Shown piece after piece: positions 1-8,966 of a DNA stretch of 64,000 nucleotides. Within the stretch, counting starts at the first letter, position 1. The number at the start of each line of letters is the position of its first letter. The position numbers and the translations under genes were made by a program. Source of the stretch: Novosphingobium nitrogenifigens DSM 19370 (GTDB taxonomy: Bacteria; Pseudomonadota; Alphaproteobacteria; Sphingomonadales; Sphingomonadaceae); NCBI RefSeq assembly GCF_000192575.1, contig NZ_GL876926.1:1250434-1314433 (forward strand), given 5' to 3'. Under the pieces are notes generated by a model. That model saw only the letters and a program-made list of their open reading frames with translations. It had not been told where the DNA came from and ran no database searches.

Positions 1-1005
1 GCCGATCAGCATGGGCAGTCCGGCGGCCCCAGCGGGCGGAGCCTTGCTCCAGTCGAAAGCCGTCACGACCGTGCCGTCGGCGACCGGCTGAAAGAACGGT
101 CCACCCCGCGCATGGGCGAGCAAGGGCCAGTCGGCAGCCACCAGTGCCGAGACGGGGACTTCGCGCAGGCGTTCGGGGCGATTGGCCTCGATCCCCATCC
201 GCGCCATGACCGTGCGGGCGACTTCGCTTGCCTGGTCGCGATCCTGCACCCGGGTCAGCGAACCCGATTGCAGGATCGCCTTGTGAAAAAGCCCCCGCGC
301 CGAGGGCATGGCCATCAAGGTGCCGGTCTTGAACCCGCCTCCCGATTCCCCGAACACGGTCACGTTGGCCCGATCACCGCCGAACGCCCCGATCCCCTCG
401 CGAACCCAGCGGAGCGCAGCCACCAGATCCTGCTGTCCCGGATTGGCCGCCTCGGCAAAGCGCGGATCGAGATCTCCGAGCCAGAGATAACCGAGCGGGC
501 CCAGCCGATGGTTGACCGTCACCACCACGACGCGTTCGGTCGCGGCAAGCCGCGCGCCGTCATAAAGCGGCAAGCCGCCCGATCCCGACAGGAACCAGCC
601 GCCATGGACCCAGACCATGACCGGCAAGGGCCGCTCGCCCGGTTCCGCCGGTGTCCAGACATTGAGATAGAGGCAATCTTCCGATCCCGCGAGAGGATCG
701 ACCCATGCGGGAAAGTCGGTGTTGACCTGAAGGCAAGGCGCGCCACAGACCTGCGCCCGGCGGGTTCCGGTCCAGCGCGGAGGCTTTCCGGGCGAAGCAA
801 AACGCCCGCCCCCGACCGGCGGCGGAGCATAGGGAATGCCAAGGAACGCCCGCACGCCACCCCGGTCCTGCCCCGCAAGACGCCCGAACGGGGTTTCGAC
901 GACAGCCTCGCGGCCCGCCTCCGATGCGGCCCATCCCGGTATGGAAAACCCCGCGGCAAGCAATCCGAGTGCCGTGCGGCGGGACACCCTGTCCATCGCG
1001 CTCAT
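1..1005 (-). CDS. Type-B carboxylesterase / alpha-beta hydrolase, 3' end outside window
   Basis: The first 335 codons of a carboxylesterase that would hydrolyse ester bonds, here perhaps acyl groups on mannosides. An N-terminal stretch with SRRTALG and a hydrophobic segment suggests export, possibly by Tat. Family signatures are SEDCLYLNVW near residue 110, the oxyanion loop HGGWF near 134 and the nucleophile elbow GESGGG with Ser221; the family norm is GESAGG, so Ala is replaced by Gly. The acid and His of the triad lie beyond the window edge. The ATG overlaps the TGA of the GH125 gene by four bases, so it is the third gene of the GH92-GH125 operon. The substrate is not predictable. Confidence 0.85.
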   Translation of the reverse strand, partial: MSAMDRVSRRTALGLLAAGFSIPGWAASEAGREAVVETPFGRLAGQDRGGVRAFLGIPYAPPPVGGGRFASPGKPPRWTGTRRAQVCGAPCLQVNTDFPAWVDPLAGSEDCLYLNVWTPAEPGERPLPVMVWVHGGWFLSGSGGLPLYDGARLAATERVVVVTVNHRLGPLGYLWLGDLDPRFAEAANPGQQDLVAALRWVREGIGAFGGDRANVTVFGESGGGFKTGTLMAMPSARGLFHKAILQSGSLTRVQDRDQASEVARTVMARMGIEANRPERLREVPVSALVAADWPLLAHARGGPFFQPVADGTVVTAFDWSKAPPAGAAGLPMLIG

Positions 1006-2510
1006 CGCCCCGCGCCGAGCAGGTCCGGCATCCGGGCGGCAAGGTCGATCATCATTTCCCCGAACAGGCCATTAGCCCAGGCAAACCAGATGCGGGTGAA
1101 ATGAGCGGGGTTCCCCGCTTCGAATGCCTCGTGCATGAACCCGGTCCCGGCATGGGTTGCCTTGAGTTGGGCAAGGCAATTGGCGACAATGCGCGGATCG
1201 TCGCTCGATTGCGCGCGCACGGCAAGCGACATCGGCCAGATCATGTTCATGCCGACATGCGGCCCACCGATCCCGCTGTTGCCGCCCCGTTCGAAGTAAT
1301 AGGGATTGGCCGTGCTCCAGCACCGCGCCTCCGTCCGGCGAAACATGGGATCGTCCCTTGCCACGCAGCCGAGATAGGCGAGCGAGGCGAGACTGGGCGC
1401 ATTGGCATCGTCCATGAACAGCGTGTTGCCGAACCCGTCGACTTCATAGGCCCAGATGGCGTTTGCGCCGTCGCCGATCCGCCCCCATGCCTGAACCGCC
1501 GCGGCGACTTCATCGGCAAGCGCGACCGCATCGTGGGCAAGCGCCCCGTCATGAAGGACCGTGGCCGCGATTTCCGCAAGCCAGCGCAAGGCCTGTACCG
1601 CAAAGAGATTGGAGGGGATCAGGAAGGGAAAGACGCAGGCATCGTCCGACGGACGGAACATCGAATGGATCAGCCCGACCTTGCGCGTAGGCGATCCCAT
1701 CCCGCCCATCGGCAGGCTGTCGGTCGGACTGGGAGTCGATCGCTGAAAACGATAGGGGCTGGTCCCGTCGCGCCGCTGTTCGGTACGCAAAGTAAAGACG
1801 ATCAGCCGTGCGGCCTGATGCCATTGCGCATCGAAAGGCGCGCTGTCGCCGGTCGCGCGCCAATAGCCATAGGCAAGCCGCACCACGTGGCACAGCGAGT
1901 CCACTTCCCATTTCCGTTCGGCAACGCCCGGGCGCATCTGCGTCTGGTCGGACAGAGCCCACCACAATGGCGTGCGCGTCGCACCGGGGTCGCGGCCAAA
2001 GGCATTGGCATAAGGATCGATGAGAATGCACTGCGCATGGCGCGCGATCAGCCCCCGATAGAGCCGCTGCAACGCTGCATCGTCGCGCGCGAGATGGAGA
2101 TAGCCCCAGACTTGTGCCGAGGAATCGCGCAACCACATCGCCGGAATGTCGCCGGTGATGACGAACGTGTCCGGCTTTCCCCCGCGCATCGCGATCTCGA
2201 CCGTGGTATCGAGCGTGTTGGGATAGCAATTGGCGAAAAGCCACGCCAGTTCGGGGTCACCGATCATCGCGCTGACGCGGGCGATCTCCGCCTCGACCGC
2301 CGGGCTGACGAAACGGCGGGCCGACACTGGCGGGCGGCGCGAGACGAAATCGGCCGCCATCGCCTGCGGCGTGCCTTCGGGAAGGATGCCCGTCCCTTCG
2401 CCCAAGGCAACCGCGACGGCGCCCAGTCCCGCCAGTTCGCGCAAGACCCGGCGGCGGCTGCGCGGTTCGGGTGCGGAAAAGTCGGAAAATGCGTAGTCCA
2501 TGTCCATCAT
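1002..2510 (-). CDS. GH125 exo-alpha-1,6-mannosidase
   Basis: A 502-residue member of glycoside hydrolase family 125 (formerly DUF1237, COG3538), whose characterised bacterial members remove terminal alpha-1,6-linked mannose by an inverting mechanism. Visible signatures are GDIPAMWLRDSSAQ in the first third, PFLIPSNLFA in the middle, GGPHVGMNMIWPMSLAVRA and the C-terminal FAWANGLFGEMMID. The N-terminus carries SRRRVLRELAGLGAVAVALG, a twin-arginine-like signal, so it is probably periplasmic or lipid-anchored. The reading frame stays open to 2666, but the ATG at 2510, 14 bases after the GH92 stop, gives the sensible start. It is coupled downstream to the carboxylesterase. Together with GH92 it points to trimming of mannan or N-glycan fragments. 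Confidence 0.9.
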   Translation of the reverse strand: MMDMDYAFSDFSAPEPRSRRRVLRELAGLGAVAVALGEGTGILPEGTPQAMAADFVSRRPPVSARRFVSPAVEAEIARVSAMIGDPELAWLFANCYPNTLDTTVEIAMRGGKPDTFVITGDIPAMWLRDSSAQVWGYLHLARDDAALQRLYRGLIARHAQCILIDPYANAFGRDPGATRTPLWWALSDQTQMRPGVAERKWEVDSLCHVVRLAYGYWRATGDSAPFDAQWHQAARLIVFTLRTEQRRDGTSPYRFQRSTPSPTDSLPMGGMGSPTRKVGLIHSMFRPSDDACVFPFLIPSNLFAVQALRWLAEIAATVLHDGALAHDAVALADEVAAAVQAWGRIGDGANAIWAYEVDGFGNTLFMDDANAPSLASLAYLGCVARDDPMFRRTEARCWSTANPYYFERGGNSGIGGPHVGMNMIWPMSLAVRAQSSDDPRIVANCLAQLKATHAGTGFMHEAFEAGNPAHFTRIWFAWANGLFGEMMIDLAARMPDLLGAGR

Positions 2511-2524
2511 CTCGTCGACCCGCG

Positions 2525-4876
2525 TCACGCTGCTCCGGCTTCCAGAGCGAGTGGCGGGCGTGCCTCTGGCGCCCGACCGAATTCGCGATTGGGTGTCGTC
2601 CCCATTTCGAAAACCAGATGCCCCCCGCGTACCAGTTCGGCGTGGGGAATCCAGCTCTTGTCCCAAGCCTTTCCATTCCAGAAGACATTCTGGACATAGA
2701 CGGCCTCGGCACTGACGCCGGGAGCTTCAATCACCAGCCGCCCGCCTGCAACGGTCAATTCGACCCGTTCGAACAGGGGTGACCCGAAAATCCAGATCCC
2801 GCTGACCGGATCGACCGGATAGATCCCGAACGCGCTCAGCACGAACCACGCGCTCATCTGGCCGCAGTCCTCGTTTCCGGCAAGACCGTCAGGCTGATCG
2901 CGGTACATCGTCGCCATCAGGCTGCGCACGCGCGCCTGCGTTTTCCACGGCGCGCCGCACCAGGCATAGAGATAAGCGATGTGATGGCTCGGTTCGTTGC
3001 CGTGCGCATATTGCCCGACCAGCCCCGCGACATCGGGCGGGGTTCCCGGGGCAAGGCGACTGTCGGCCGAAAACAGCGCGTCGAGCTTGGCTTCGAGCGC
3101 GGCATCCCCGCCCATGAGGTCCATCAGCCCGTGGATGTCATGCTGAGCCAGGAACGTCGCCTGCCAGGCGTTGCATTCGGTGAAATCGCGCCAGTACCCG
3201 CCGTCGTGATCGACCGCGCGCGGATCGAACGGCCCCGGCCAGTTCCCGTCGGAAAAGCGGGGGCGCACGAACTTGGTATCGATGTCGAAAATCGACCGCC
3301 AGCTGAGCGAGCGACGCCGCAGCGCATAGGCATCCTGCGTCGCGCCCGCCGCTTCGGCGATCTTCGACATCGCCCAGTCGTCATAGGAATATTCGATCGT
3401 CTTGCTGGCCGCTTCGCTGACCATATCGGCCGGGACATACCCGAGCCGCCGATAGGGTTCGAGCCCGTTGCCCTTTTCCTCGAAAGCAAGACGGCGCAGG
3501 CGTGGCCAGAGCGTGGCGAGGTCGATCCCCGGCGCGCCCTTGGTCAAGGCCTCGGCGATGACCACGACCGAATGCCAGCCGATCATGCAATGGGTCTCGA
3601 TCCCCTGCAAAGGCCAGACCGGCGGCCCCGAGGGGCTTTCCAGTGTCATCCGCGCCAGATTGCGGGCAAAGGCCGCATTCTTGTCGGGGTCTATCAGCGT
3701 CAGCAGGGGATGGAACGCGCGATAGGTGTCCCAGAGCGAATAGGCGCTCCAGTTGCCTTCCCCCTTGGCCAAAGTGTGGACGGCGCGATCCATGCCGCGA
3801 TAGCGCCCGTCCGCATCGGCGAAGAGATTGGGCGCGGCCGCCGCATGATAGAGCGCGGTCGCCATGATCCGCCGTTCCGCAGGGGAGCCGCCGACAAAGC
3901 GCACGCTGTCGAGCCGTTCGCGCCACGCCGTACGTGCGGCCCGGCGAATGCGTTCGAAATCCCAGTCGGGCATTTCCGCGTCGAGATTGGCCATCGCCCC
4001 GGCAAGATCGACGCCCGACATCCCCACCTTGACCATGACCGGTGCGGATGCCGCATCGGGCAACATGATTGCAACTTTGAGCCCGCCGCCGACAAGGCCG
4101 GTGGCCCCTGCCGCTGCCGGAGCATCATGGGCAAAGAACTGCATTTCCGCAGCAGGCACCGACAGGCGCATGGCGAAATGGATCTCACGCCCGTTCGCCC
4201 ACTGGTGAACCCGTCGGCTGCCGACCAGTAGATCGGGAGCCAATTGCTGCAACATGCCTTCGACGCGGGTGTGATGATGATGGGGCAATTGCATGGCGTG
4301 ATCGAAATCGATCAGCAGATGCCCGGCGGCGGGAAAGCGATAGCGGTGCATCCCCGCACGTGCCGTCGCGGTCAGCTCGACCTCGATCCCGCTGTCTTTG
4401 AGGCGAACCGCGTAATAGCCCGGCTCGGCTATCTCGTCGGCATGGTCGAATGCCTGGCGATAGCTGCCCTCGGGCTTTTGCCGCGTTCCCGGCGACAGCA
4501 CGACCGGGCCGGTGCGCGGCACGACCAGCACGTCGAGCATATCGCCCACGCCCGTTCCGCTGAGGTGATTGTGCGAAAAACCGAGCAGCGTGGTATCGTC
4601 ATGATGATAGCCCGAACAGGCGTCCCAACGCCGGTCGTCGGTGTCCGGTCCCAGCTGGACCATGCCGAAAGGAACCGTTGCCGCCGGAGTCGTATGTCCA
4701 TGCCCGCCGGTCCCGATCATCGGGTCGATCAGGACGGACATGTCCCCGGCGCTCGTCGCCTCGATCACATCGGCGACAGCACCATGAGGAACCACTTCGT
4801 GCCGCAACAGGGCCCCGCCCAGCCCCGCTCCGGCCAAAGCCGCAGTCGATTTGAGCCATTGCCGACGGGTAGTCAC
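2525..4876 (-). CDS. GH92 alpha-mannosidase
   Basis: A 783-residue GH92 enzyme; family members are calcium-dependent inverting exo-alpha-mannosidases acting on 1,2-, 1,3-, 1,4- or 1,6-linkages. Family features are DPMIGTGGHGHTTPAATVPFG near residue 50, GFSHNHLSGTG, and GNEDCGQMSAW in the C-terminal third, which contains the catalytic acid. The start has TTRRQWLKSTAALAGAG, a typical Tat signal. It is the first gene of the GH92-GH125-carboxylesterase operon. The linkage preference cannot be read from sequence. No TonB receptor dedicated to this operon is visible in the window. Confidence 0.93.
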   Translation of the reverse strand: MTTRRQWLKSTAALAGAGLGGALLRHEVVPHGAVADVIEATSAGDMSVLIDPMIGTGGHGHTTPAATVPFGMVQLGPDTDDRRWDACSGYHHDDTTLLGFSHNHLSGTGVGDMLDVLVVPRTGPVVLSPGTRQKPEGSYRQAFDHADEIAEPGYYAVRLKDSGIEVELTATARAGMHRYRFPAAGHLLIDFDHAMQLPHHHHTRVEGMLQQLAPDLLVGSRRVHQWANGREIHFAMRLSVPAAEMQFFAHDAPAAAGATGLVGGGLKVAIMLPDAASAPVMVKVGMSGVDLAGAMANLDAEMPDWDFERIRRAARTAWRERLDSVRFVGGSPAERRIMATALYHAAAAPNLFADADGRYRGMDRAVHTLAKGEGNWSAYSLWDTYRAFHPLLTLIDPDKNAAFARNLARMTLESPSGPPVWPLQGIETHCMIGWHSVVVIAEALTKGAPGIDLATLWPRLRRLAFEEKGNGLEPYRRLGYVPADMVSEAASKTIEYSYDDWAMSKIAEAAGATQDAYALRRRSLSWRSIFDIDTKFVRPRFSDGNWPGPFDPRAVDHDGGYWRDFTECNAWQATFLAQHDIHGLMDLMGGDAALEAKLDALFSADSRLAPGTPPDVAGLVGQYAHGNEPSHHIAYLYAWCGAPWKTQARVRSLMATMYRDQPDGLAGNEDCGQMSAWFVLSAFGIYPVDPVSGIWIFGSPLFERVELTVAGGRLVIEAPGVSAEAVYVQNVFWNGKAWDKSWIPHAELVRGGHLVFEMGTTPNREFGRAPEARPPLALEAGAA

Positions 4877-5022
4877 CGCTAGAACCTTTCGCAGACCCTC
4901 TGTCGCAGCATAACGGATTGGTCCGCCATACCACGCGACACCTTTCCGTGCCGTTTATCGCTCCAGATAGACCATGCTCGCCCCTCGCCTGCAAGTGGCA
5001 CAAGGTACACGATAAAAACGAA

Positions 5023-5052
5023 AAGACCGGGCACCGCAAAGCGCCCGGTCTT
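5023..5052 (-). terminator. Rho-independent terminator after the phospholipase C gene
   Basis: A perfect 10-bp stem (AAGACCGGGC pairing with GCCCGGTCTT) with a 10-base loop. On the minus strand it is followed by a T-rich tract (5011-5022). It lies 95 bases beyond the phospholipase stop and separates that gene from the GH92 operon, which therefore needs its own promoter between 4877 and 5020. Confidence 0.8.
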
Positions 5053-5147
5053 CGGTGTCAGCATGGGCCGGTGGAGCCCGCAATCCAGAACGACCGGGGG
5101 AGAAAGTTTTATAGATCGGCCCCCAACGAAAATGCCGGACCGGGCGA

Positions 5148-7277
5148 TCAGATGCCTATCGGCGGAACAACGCCGAGCGCAGGATCGCTGATCGCGGGCC
5201 AGGCCCCCGCAACGCAGCCCGCGATCCGGCGTTCCCAGCCTTCGGGACCGCGCAGGACGAGATCATGCCACCCATGCGTGGGCGCGAGCAGCCACTCGTG
5301 CGTGCCGCCATCGGCGGGAACCGTCCATTCGCCATGCTGCGCCGCATAGGCACCGGGGCGAACCGCAAGACCGCCGTGTCCTGCCCCCACGCTTACGCGC
5401 AGGCGATCGCCCGCAATCTCCCACGCCACTTGCGGTTCGTGCCCGCCGCGTCCGACGAAGGCCCGGTGGAAACCGCCCGGACCGAGCACCCAGAGGTCAT
5501 AGGCGCGGTCCTTTCCTTGCAGCAGCCATTCGCCTTCCAGCGCCTTGCCCGCTTCGACCGTATAGCGGCGCGGCACCGCCGACAGGCGCAGGCGATCGTA
5601 GACATGAAACACCGCGCCCAATCCCTCACCGGCTGCAAGATGCAGGCGGAACACGCCGCGCGCCGGATCAAGCTCGCCGGTCGTTTCGAGATGATAGCGG
5701 CTCGGACAGGCGGGCCGAATGCCTGGTGCCTGCCGGGGCAGCGGCTGATCTTCAGGAGCAGAGGGCGCGGGCTGGTTCGCGATGGCCTGTGCCGCGGCCC
5801 GACGCGCAGGCGCGTCGCGCATGGTCGCCTCGAGCGCGGGCGTCAGGCGCGCGCCGCGCGCCGCAGGACGCGCGCCCGCCGAAAAATCGAACACTGGTAC
5901 CAGATCGCTGCAGATCGCCCGGCGCCAGTCGGTGATATTGCTTTCCGCCACACCGAAACGCGCTTCCATCAGGCGCAGGACCGACGTGTGATCGGCAACT
6001 TCGGAAAAGACCCGACCGCCGCGCGTCCATGGCGACAGGACGTACATCGGCACGCGCGGGCCGAGGCCATAGGGACGCCCCCGCAGCCCCGGAAAATCGC
6101 TCATCGCCCCCGGCGCATGCAGGCGGTGATATTCCCCGGTCGTCGCGATCGTGCTGTCCCCGGCAAATCCGCCCGGCGCATCGACATCGGGCGACGGCGG
6201 CGCGGGTGGCGGGACGTGATCGAAAAAGCCGTCGTTCTCGTCGAAATTGACGATCAGGGCCGTGCGTGCCCAAACGGCCGGATTAGCCGTGAGCGCGGCA
6301 ATGACCTCGGCCGTATAAGCCGCCCCTTGCGCCGGGCTCGACGGCCCGGGATGTTCGGACCCTTCGGCGGTGGCGACGATCCAGCTGATCTGCGGCAGCC
6401 GGTCGGCAAGGACATCGGCGCGCAAGGCGTCGAGCGCGCGGGTCGACAGCCCCTTGTCCCGCAGCACCGGACGTGCGCCGGGATCGCCGCGATAGGCCGC
6501 GCGGAACTGAATGAAATTGGCCAGCGGATTGTCGCTGAAAAAGTCGGCCATGTCCTGATAGACGGCCCAGCTCACCCCAGCCTGTTCGAGCCGTTCGGGA
6601 TAGGTCGTCCAGAAAAACCGTGGCGAACTGGCGGTATCGGGCTTGGTCAGGTCGTCGTCGGGATTTTCGATCGCGGGCCCGCCGCCCTTGCCCATCGGAT
6701 CATTGGTGCCGGTCCACAGGAACAGCCGGTTGCAGTTGGTCCCCGTCTGCATCGAACAGTGATAGGCGTCGCACAGGGTAAAGGCATCGGCCATCGCATA
6801 TTGGAACGGCAGATCTTCGGCCCCGAAATAGGCCATCGCGCGTTCGGTCTTGGCCTCGGGCCAATGCCCCATGCGCCCATGGTCCCACGCGGCCTGCGCG
6901 TCGGGCCAGTTGTGCGGGGTTCCCGCCACGCGCATGAGGTCGAAATGCGCGCGCGTCGCCATGCGGAACGGGCGGATCAGGCGCGGGTGCTCGCTGGCAT
7001 CGTCGCGCTGGTCCCAGACCGAGCGTCGCTTGCCGTCCGGCCCCGGCACGAGCGGGATGGGAAAGCGATCGCCGAACCCGCGCACGCCCGCCATGGTCCC
7101 GAAATAATGATCGAAGCTGCGATTTTCCTGCATCAGCACGACGATGTGGGCAATGTCGCCCAAAGTGCCGGTGCGACGATCGGGACCTATCGCAGCGGCC
7201 CGCGCCAGTGTCGGGGATATGGCCGCGAGCGCTGCCCCTTCGAGAGAGCGGCGCAAAAGCGAACGGCGATCAAGCAT
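5148..7277 (-). CDS. plcN: Phosphocholine-specific phospholipase C
   Basis: A 709-residue enzyme of the bacterial phosphoesterase/PLC family that cleaves phosphatidylcholine or sphingomyelin type lipids to diacylglycerol and phosphocholine. The signature HIVVLMQENRSFDHYFG follows the signal region, and two C-terminal PLC accessory domains (roughly residues 510-700) are present. The N-terminus MLDRRSLLRRSLEGAAL fits a twin-arginine signal; these proteins are typically Tat-exported. The frame is open to 7340, but the ATG at 7277 has an AAGGAA ribosome site and leaves the signal at the terminus. It lies 84 bases after the MFS gene on the same strand, with a hairpin between. Whether it is co-regulated with the sugar genes is unclear. 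The gene symbol follows the non-haemolytic family and is tentative. Confidence 0.88.
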   Translation of the reverse strand: MLDRRSLLRRSLEGAALAAISPTLARAAAIGPDRRTGTLGDIAHIVVLMQENRSFDHYFGTMAGVRGFGDRFPIPLVPGPDGKRRSVWDQRDDASEHPRLIRPFRMATRAHFDLMRVAGTPHNWPDAQAAWDHGRMGHWPEAKTERAMAYFGAEDLPFQYAMADAFTLCDAYHCSMQTGTNCNRLFLWTGTNDPMGKGGGPAIENPDDDLTKPDTASSPRFFWTTYPERLEQAGVSWAVYQDMADFFSDNPLANFIQFRAAYRGDPGARPVLRDKGLSTRALDALRADVLADRLPQISWIVATAEGSEHPGPSSPAQGAAYTAEVIAALTANPAVWARTALIVNFDENDGFFDHVPPPAPPSPDVDAPGGFAGDSTIATTGEYHRLHAPGAMSDFPGLRGRPYGLGPRVPMYVLSPWTRGGRVFSEVADHTSVLRLMEARFGVAESNITDWRRAICSDLVPVFDFSAGARPAARGARLTPALEATMRDAPARRAAAQAIANQPAPSAPEDQPLPRQAPGIRPACPSRYHLETTGELDPARGVFRLHLAAGEGLGAVFHVYDRLRLSAVPRRYTVEAGKALEGEWLLQGKDRAYDLWVLGPGGFHRAFVGRGGHEPQVAWEIAGDRLRVSVGAGHGGLAVRPGAYAAQHGEWTVPADGGTHEWLLAPTHGWHDLVLRGPEGWERRIAGCVAGAWPAISDPALGVVPPIGI

Positions 7278-7290
7278 GGGCAAGTTCCTT

Positions 7291-7333
7291 CCCCGACAGG
7301 CAGAACGGGCTCTTGGAGCCCTGCCTGCCGGGG
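7291..7333 (-). repeat. Imperfect palindrome in the leader of the phospholipase gene
   Basis: A long interrupted hairpin: outer arms CCCCG/CGGGG and AGGCA/TGCCT around an inner GGGCTC-TTG-GAGCCC stem. It ends directly against the purine-rich ribosome site of plcN. It has no T tract, so it is more likely a REP-like element or mRNA structure than a terminator. Confidence 0.5.
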
Positions 7334-7361
7334 ATGACAAACCCGTGTCAACCGCCCGACC

Positions 7362-8840
7362 TTACAAAGCGCCCCGCGACCGCGCCGCAAATCCCGCCGC
7401 GATCAGCAGCGAGCCCGCAGCAAAGGCCATGGTCCAGACCGGCTGGGTCGGAAAGCAGGTCTTGAGCACCGAGCCCATGACCGTCGCCACCAGCAATTGC
7501 GGGACGACGATGAACACGTTGAAGAGCCCCATGAAGACCCCGAGTTTTGCTTGCGGCAGGCTGGACGCGAGGATCGCGTAAGGCATGGCAAGGATGCCCG
7601 CCCAGCCGATGCCGATGCCGACTTCGCCAAGGATCAGCGCGCGCGGATCGCGCAGGACGAGAAAGCCCGCAAACCCCACCGCTCCGGCCAGCAGGCACAG
7701 CGCATGGGTCCGCGCCGGACCAAACGCCGCAGCAAGGCGCGGCAACAGGAACAACGAAAAGAGTGCGGCAAAGCCGTTGTAGCAGGTGAAGAGCACGCCG
7801 ACCCAGTTGCTGCCGTCCTGATAGGCAGCACTTGCCGGATCGGTCGCGCCGAAAAACCGCTGGGCAACGACCGGGGTCGTATAGATCCACATGATGAACA
7901 TGGCCGACCAGCTGAAGAACTGGACCACGGCAAGCCGCTTCATCAGCGGCGGCATCCCGGAAAAATCACCGACGATCGAGGCCAGCATTCCGCCCCCTCG
8001 TCCGCTCCGGGCCAGCGCCACGGCAAGCCCCGAAAGCACGCCATATCCGGCGAGCAAGGCACCGAGCAGGTAAACTTCCTTCTGGAAATGAAGGACCGGA
8101 ACGGCGGCCATGACCGCCCCGCCCCCAACCAGCCAGCCAAGCGAGGCGCGCCAGCCGCGCGCGGCGAGATCGGGCGCAGCGACGGGGACTTCGGCTTCTC
8201 CGAAGGCAGCCATTTCCGCCGGGGAATATTCGCGGGTGCCGACAACCGTTGCCAGAACCGCGAGCACGAGTGCTGCCGCCCCGACATGGAAACTGATCCG
8301 CACGGTATCGGGGATCGCCCCTGTCGCAGCGACGTTGGACACCCCGAAATGGGCAAGGACATAAGGGAAGATCGAACCCGCGACCGCCCCTGCGCCGATG
8401 AAGGCCGTCTGTACCGCATACCCGGCCGCATGCTGATCCCGGCGCAGGCTGTCGCCGACAAAGGCGCGAAACGGCTCCATCGCGACATTGATGCTGGCAT
8501 CAAGCATCCACAACAGGAGCGCGGCGGGAAGCAGGCTTGTCGCAGCGGGCATCGCGACGAGCGCCAGCGCGGCCAGCAAGGCCCCGGCAAGGAAATAGGG
8601 CCGCCGTCGCCCGAACCGGCCGAGCCATGTGCGGTCCGACATGTGCCCGATTACCGGCTGTACCAGCAATCCGGTCAGGGGAGCTGCCACCCAGAGCGCG
8701 GAAAGATCATCCACTCCGCTGCCGAGCGACTGGAACACCCGGCTCATGTTCGCATTCTGAAGCGCGAAACCGACCTGTATTCCAAAGAAGCCGACGCTGA
8801 TCCGGCACAGGCCGAGAAACGACCGGCGCGGCTTTTCCAT
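7362..8840 (-). CDS. MFS sugar transporter (SUT/GPH-like, probably maltose or related glycoside)
   Basis: A 492-residue inner-membrane protein with about twelve hydrophobic segments. The motif GHMSDRTWLGRFGRRRPY between helices 2 and 3 is the MFS loop seen in the plant-SUT-like and glycoside transporters found in sphingomonad and Caulobacter sugar loci. The frame opens with a GTG at 8855, but the ATG at 8840 is preceded at six bases by GGAGAG and is preferred. It is transcribed away from the receptor, next to the LacI gene. A candidate operator sits 89 bases upstream. It would import di- or oligosaccharides for the cytoplasmic alpha-glucosidase; the exact sugar is inferred from context. Confidence 0.85.
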   Translation of the reverse strand: MEKPRRSFLGLCRISVGFFGIQVGFALQNANMSRVFQSLGSGVDDLSALWVAAPLTGLLVQPVIGHMSDRTWLGRFGRRRPYFLAGALLAALALVAMPAATSLLPAALLLWMLDASINVAMEPFRAFVGDSLRRDQHAAGYAVQTAFIGAGAVAGSIFPYVLAHFGVSNVAATGAIPDTVRISFHVGAAALVLAVLATVVGTREYSPAEMAAFGEAEVPVAAPDLAARGWRASLGWLVGGGAVMAAVPVLHFQKEVYLLGALLAGYGVLSGLAVALARSGRGGGMLASIVGDFSGMPPLMKRLAVVQFFSWSAMFIMWIYTTPVVAQRFFGATDPASAAYQDGSNWVGVLFTCYNGFAALFSLFLLPRLAAAFGPARTHALCLLAGAVGFAGFLVLRDPRALILGEVGIGIGWAGILAMPYAILASSLPQAKLGVFMGLFNVFIVVPQLLVATVMGSVLKTCFPTQPVWTMAFAAGSLLIAAGFAARSRGAL

Positions 8841-8928
8841 TCGATGCTCTCCCACTGTTCGTCTTGCCCCGGATCTGCGGCCGGAGCGCGAAAGGCTGGC
8901 ATGCCGACCGCGTCGTCACAACCCGATT

Positions 8929-8940
8929 GCATACGAATAC
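8929..8940. promoter_or_regulatory. Candidate LacI-family operator, MFS promoter
   Basis: GCATACGAATAC is a near-palindrome with a central CG, as LacI-family operators usually have. It resembles the sites at 10111-10122 and 16480-16491. It lies between the LacI stop and the MFS start, where the transporter promoter should be. Confidence 0.5.
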
Positions 8941-8966
8941 CGTGCCCCGGAACGGGCGCGGGTTTA

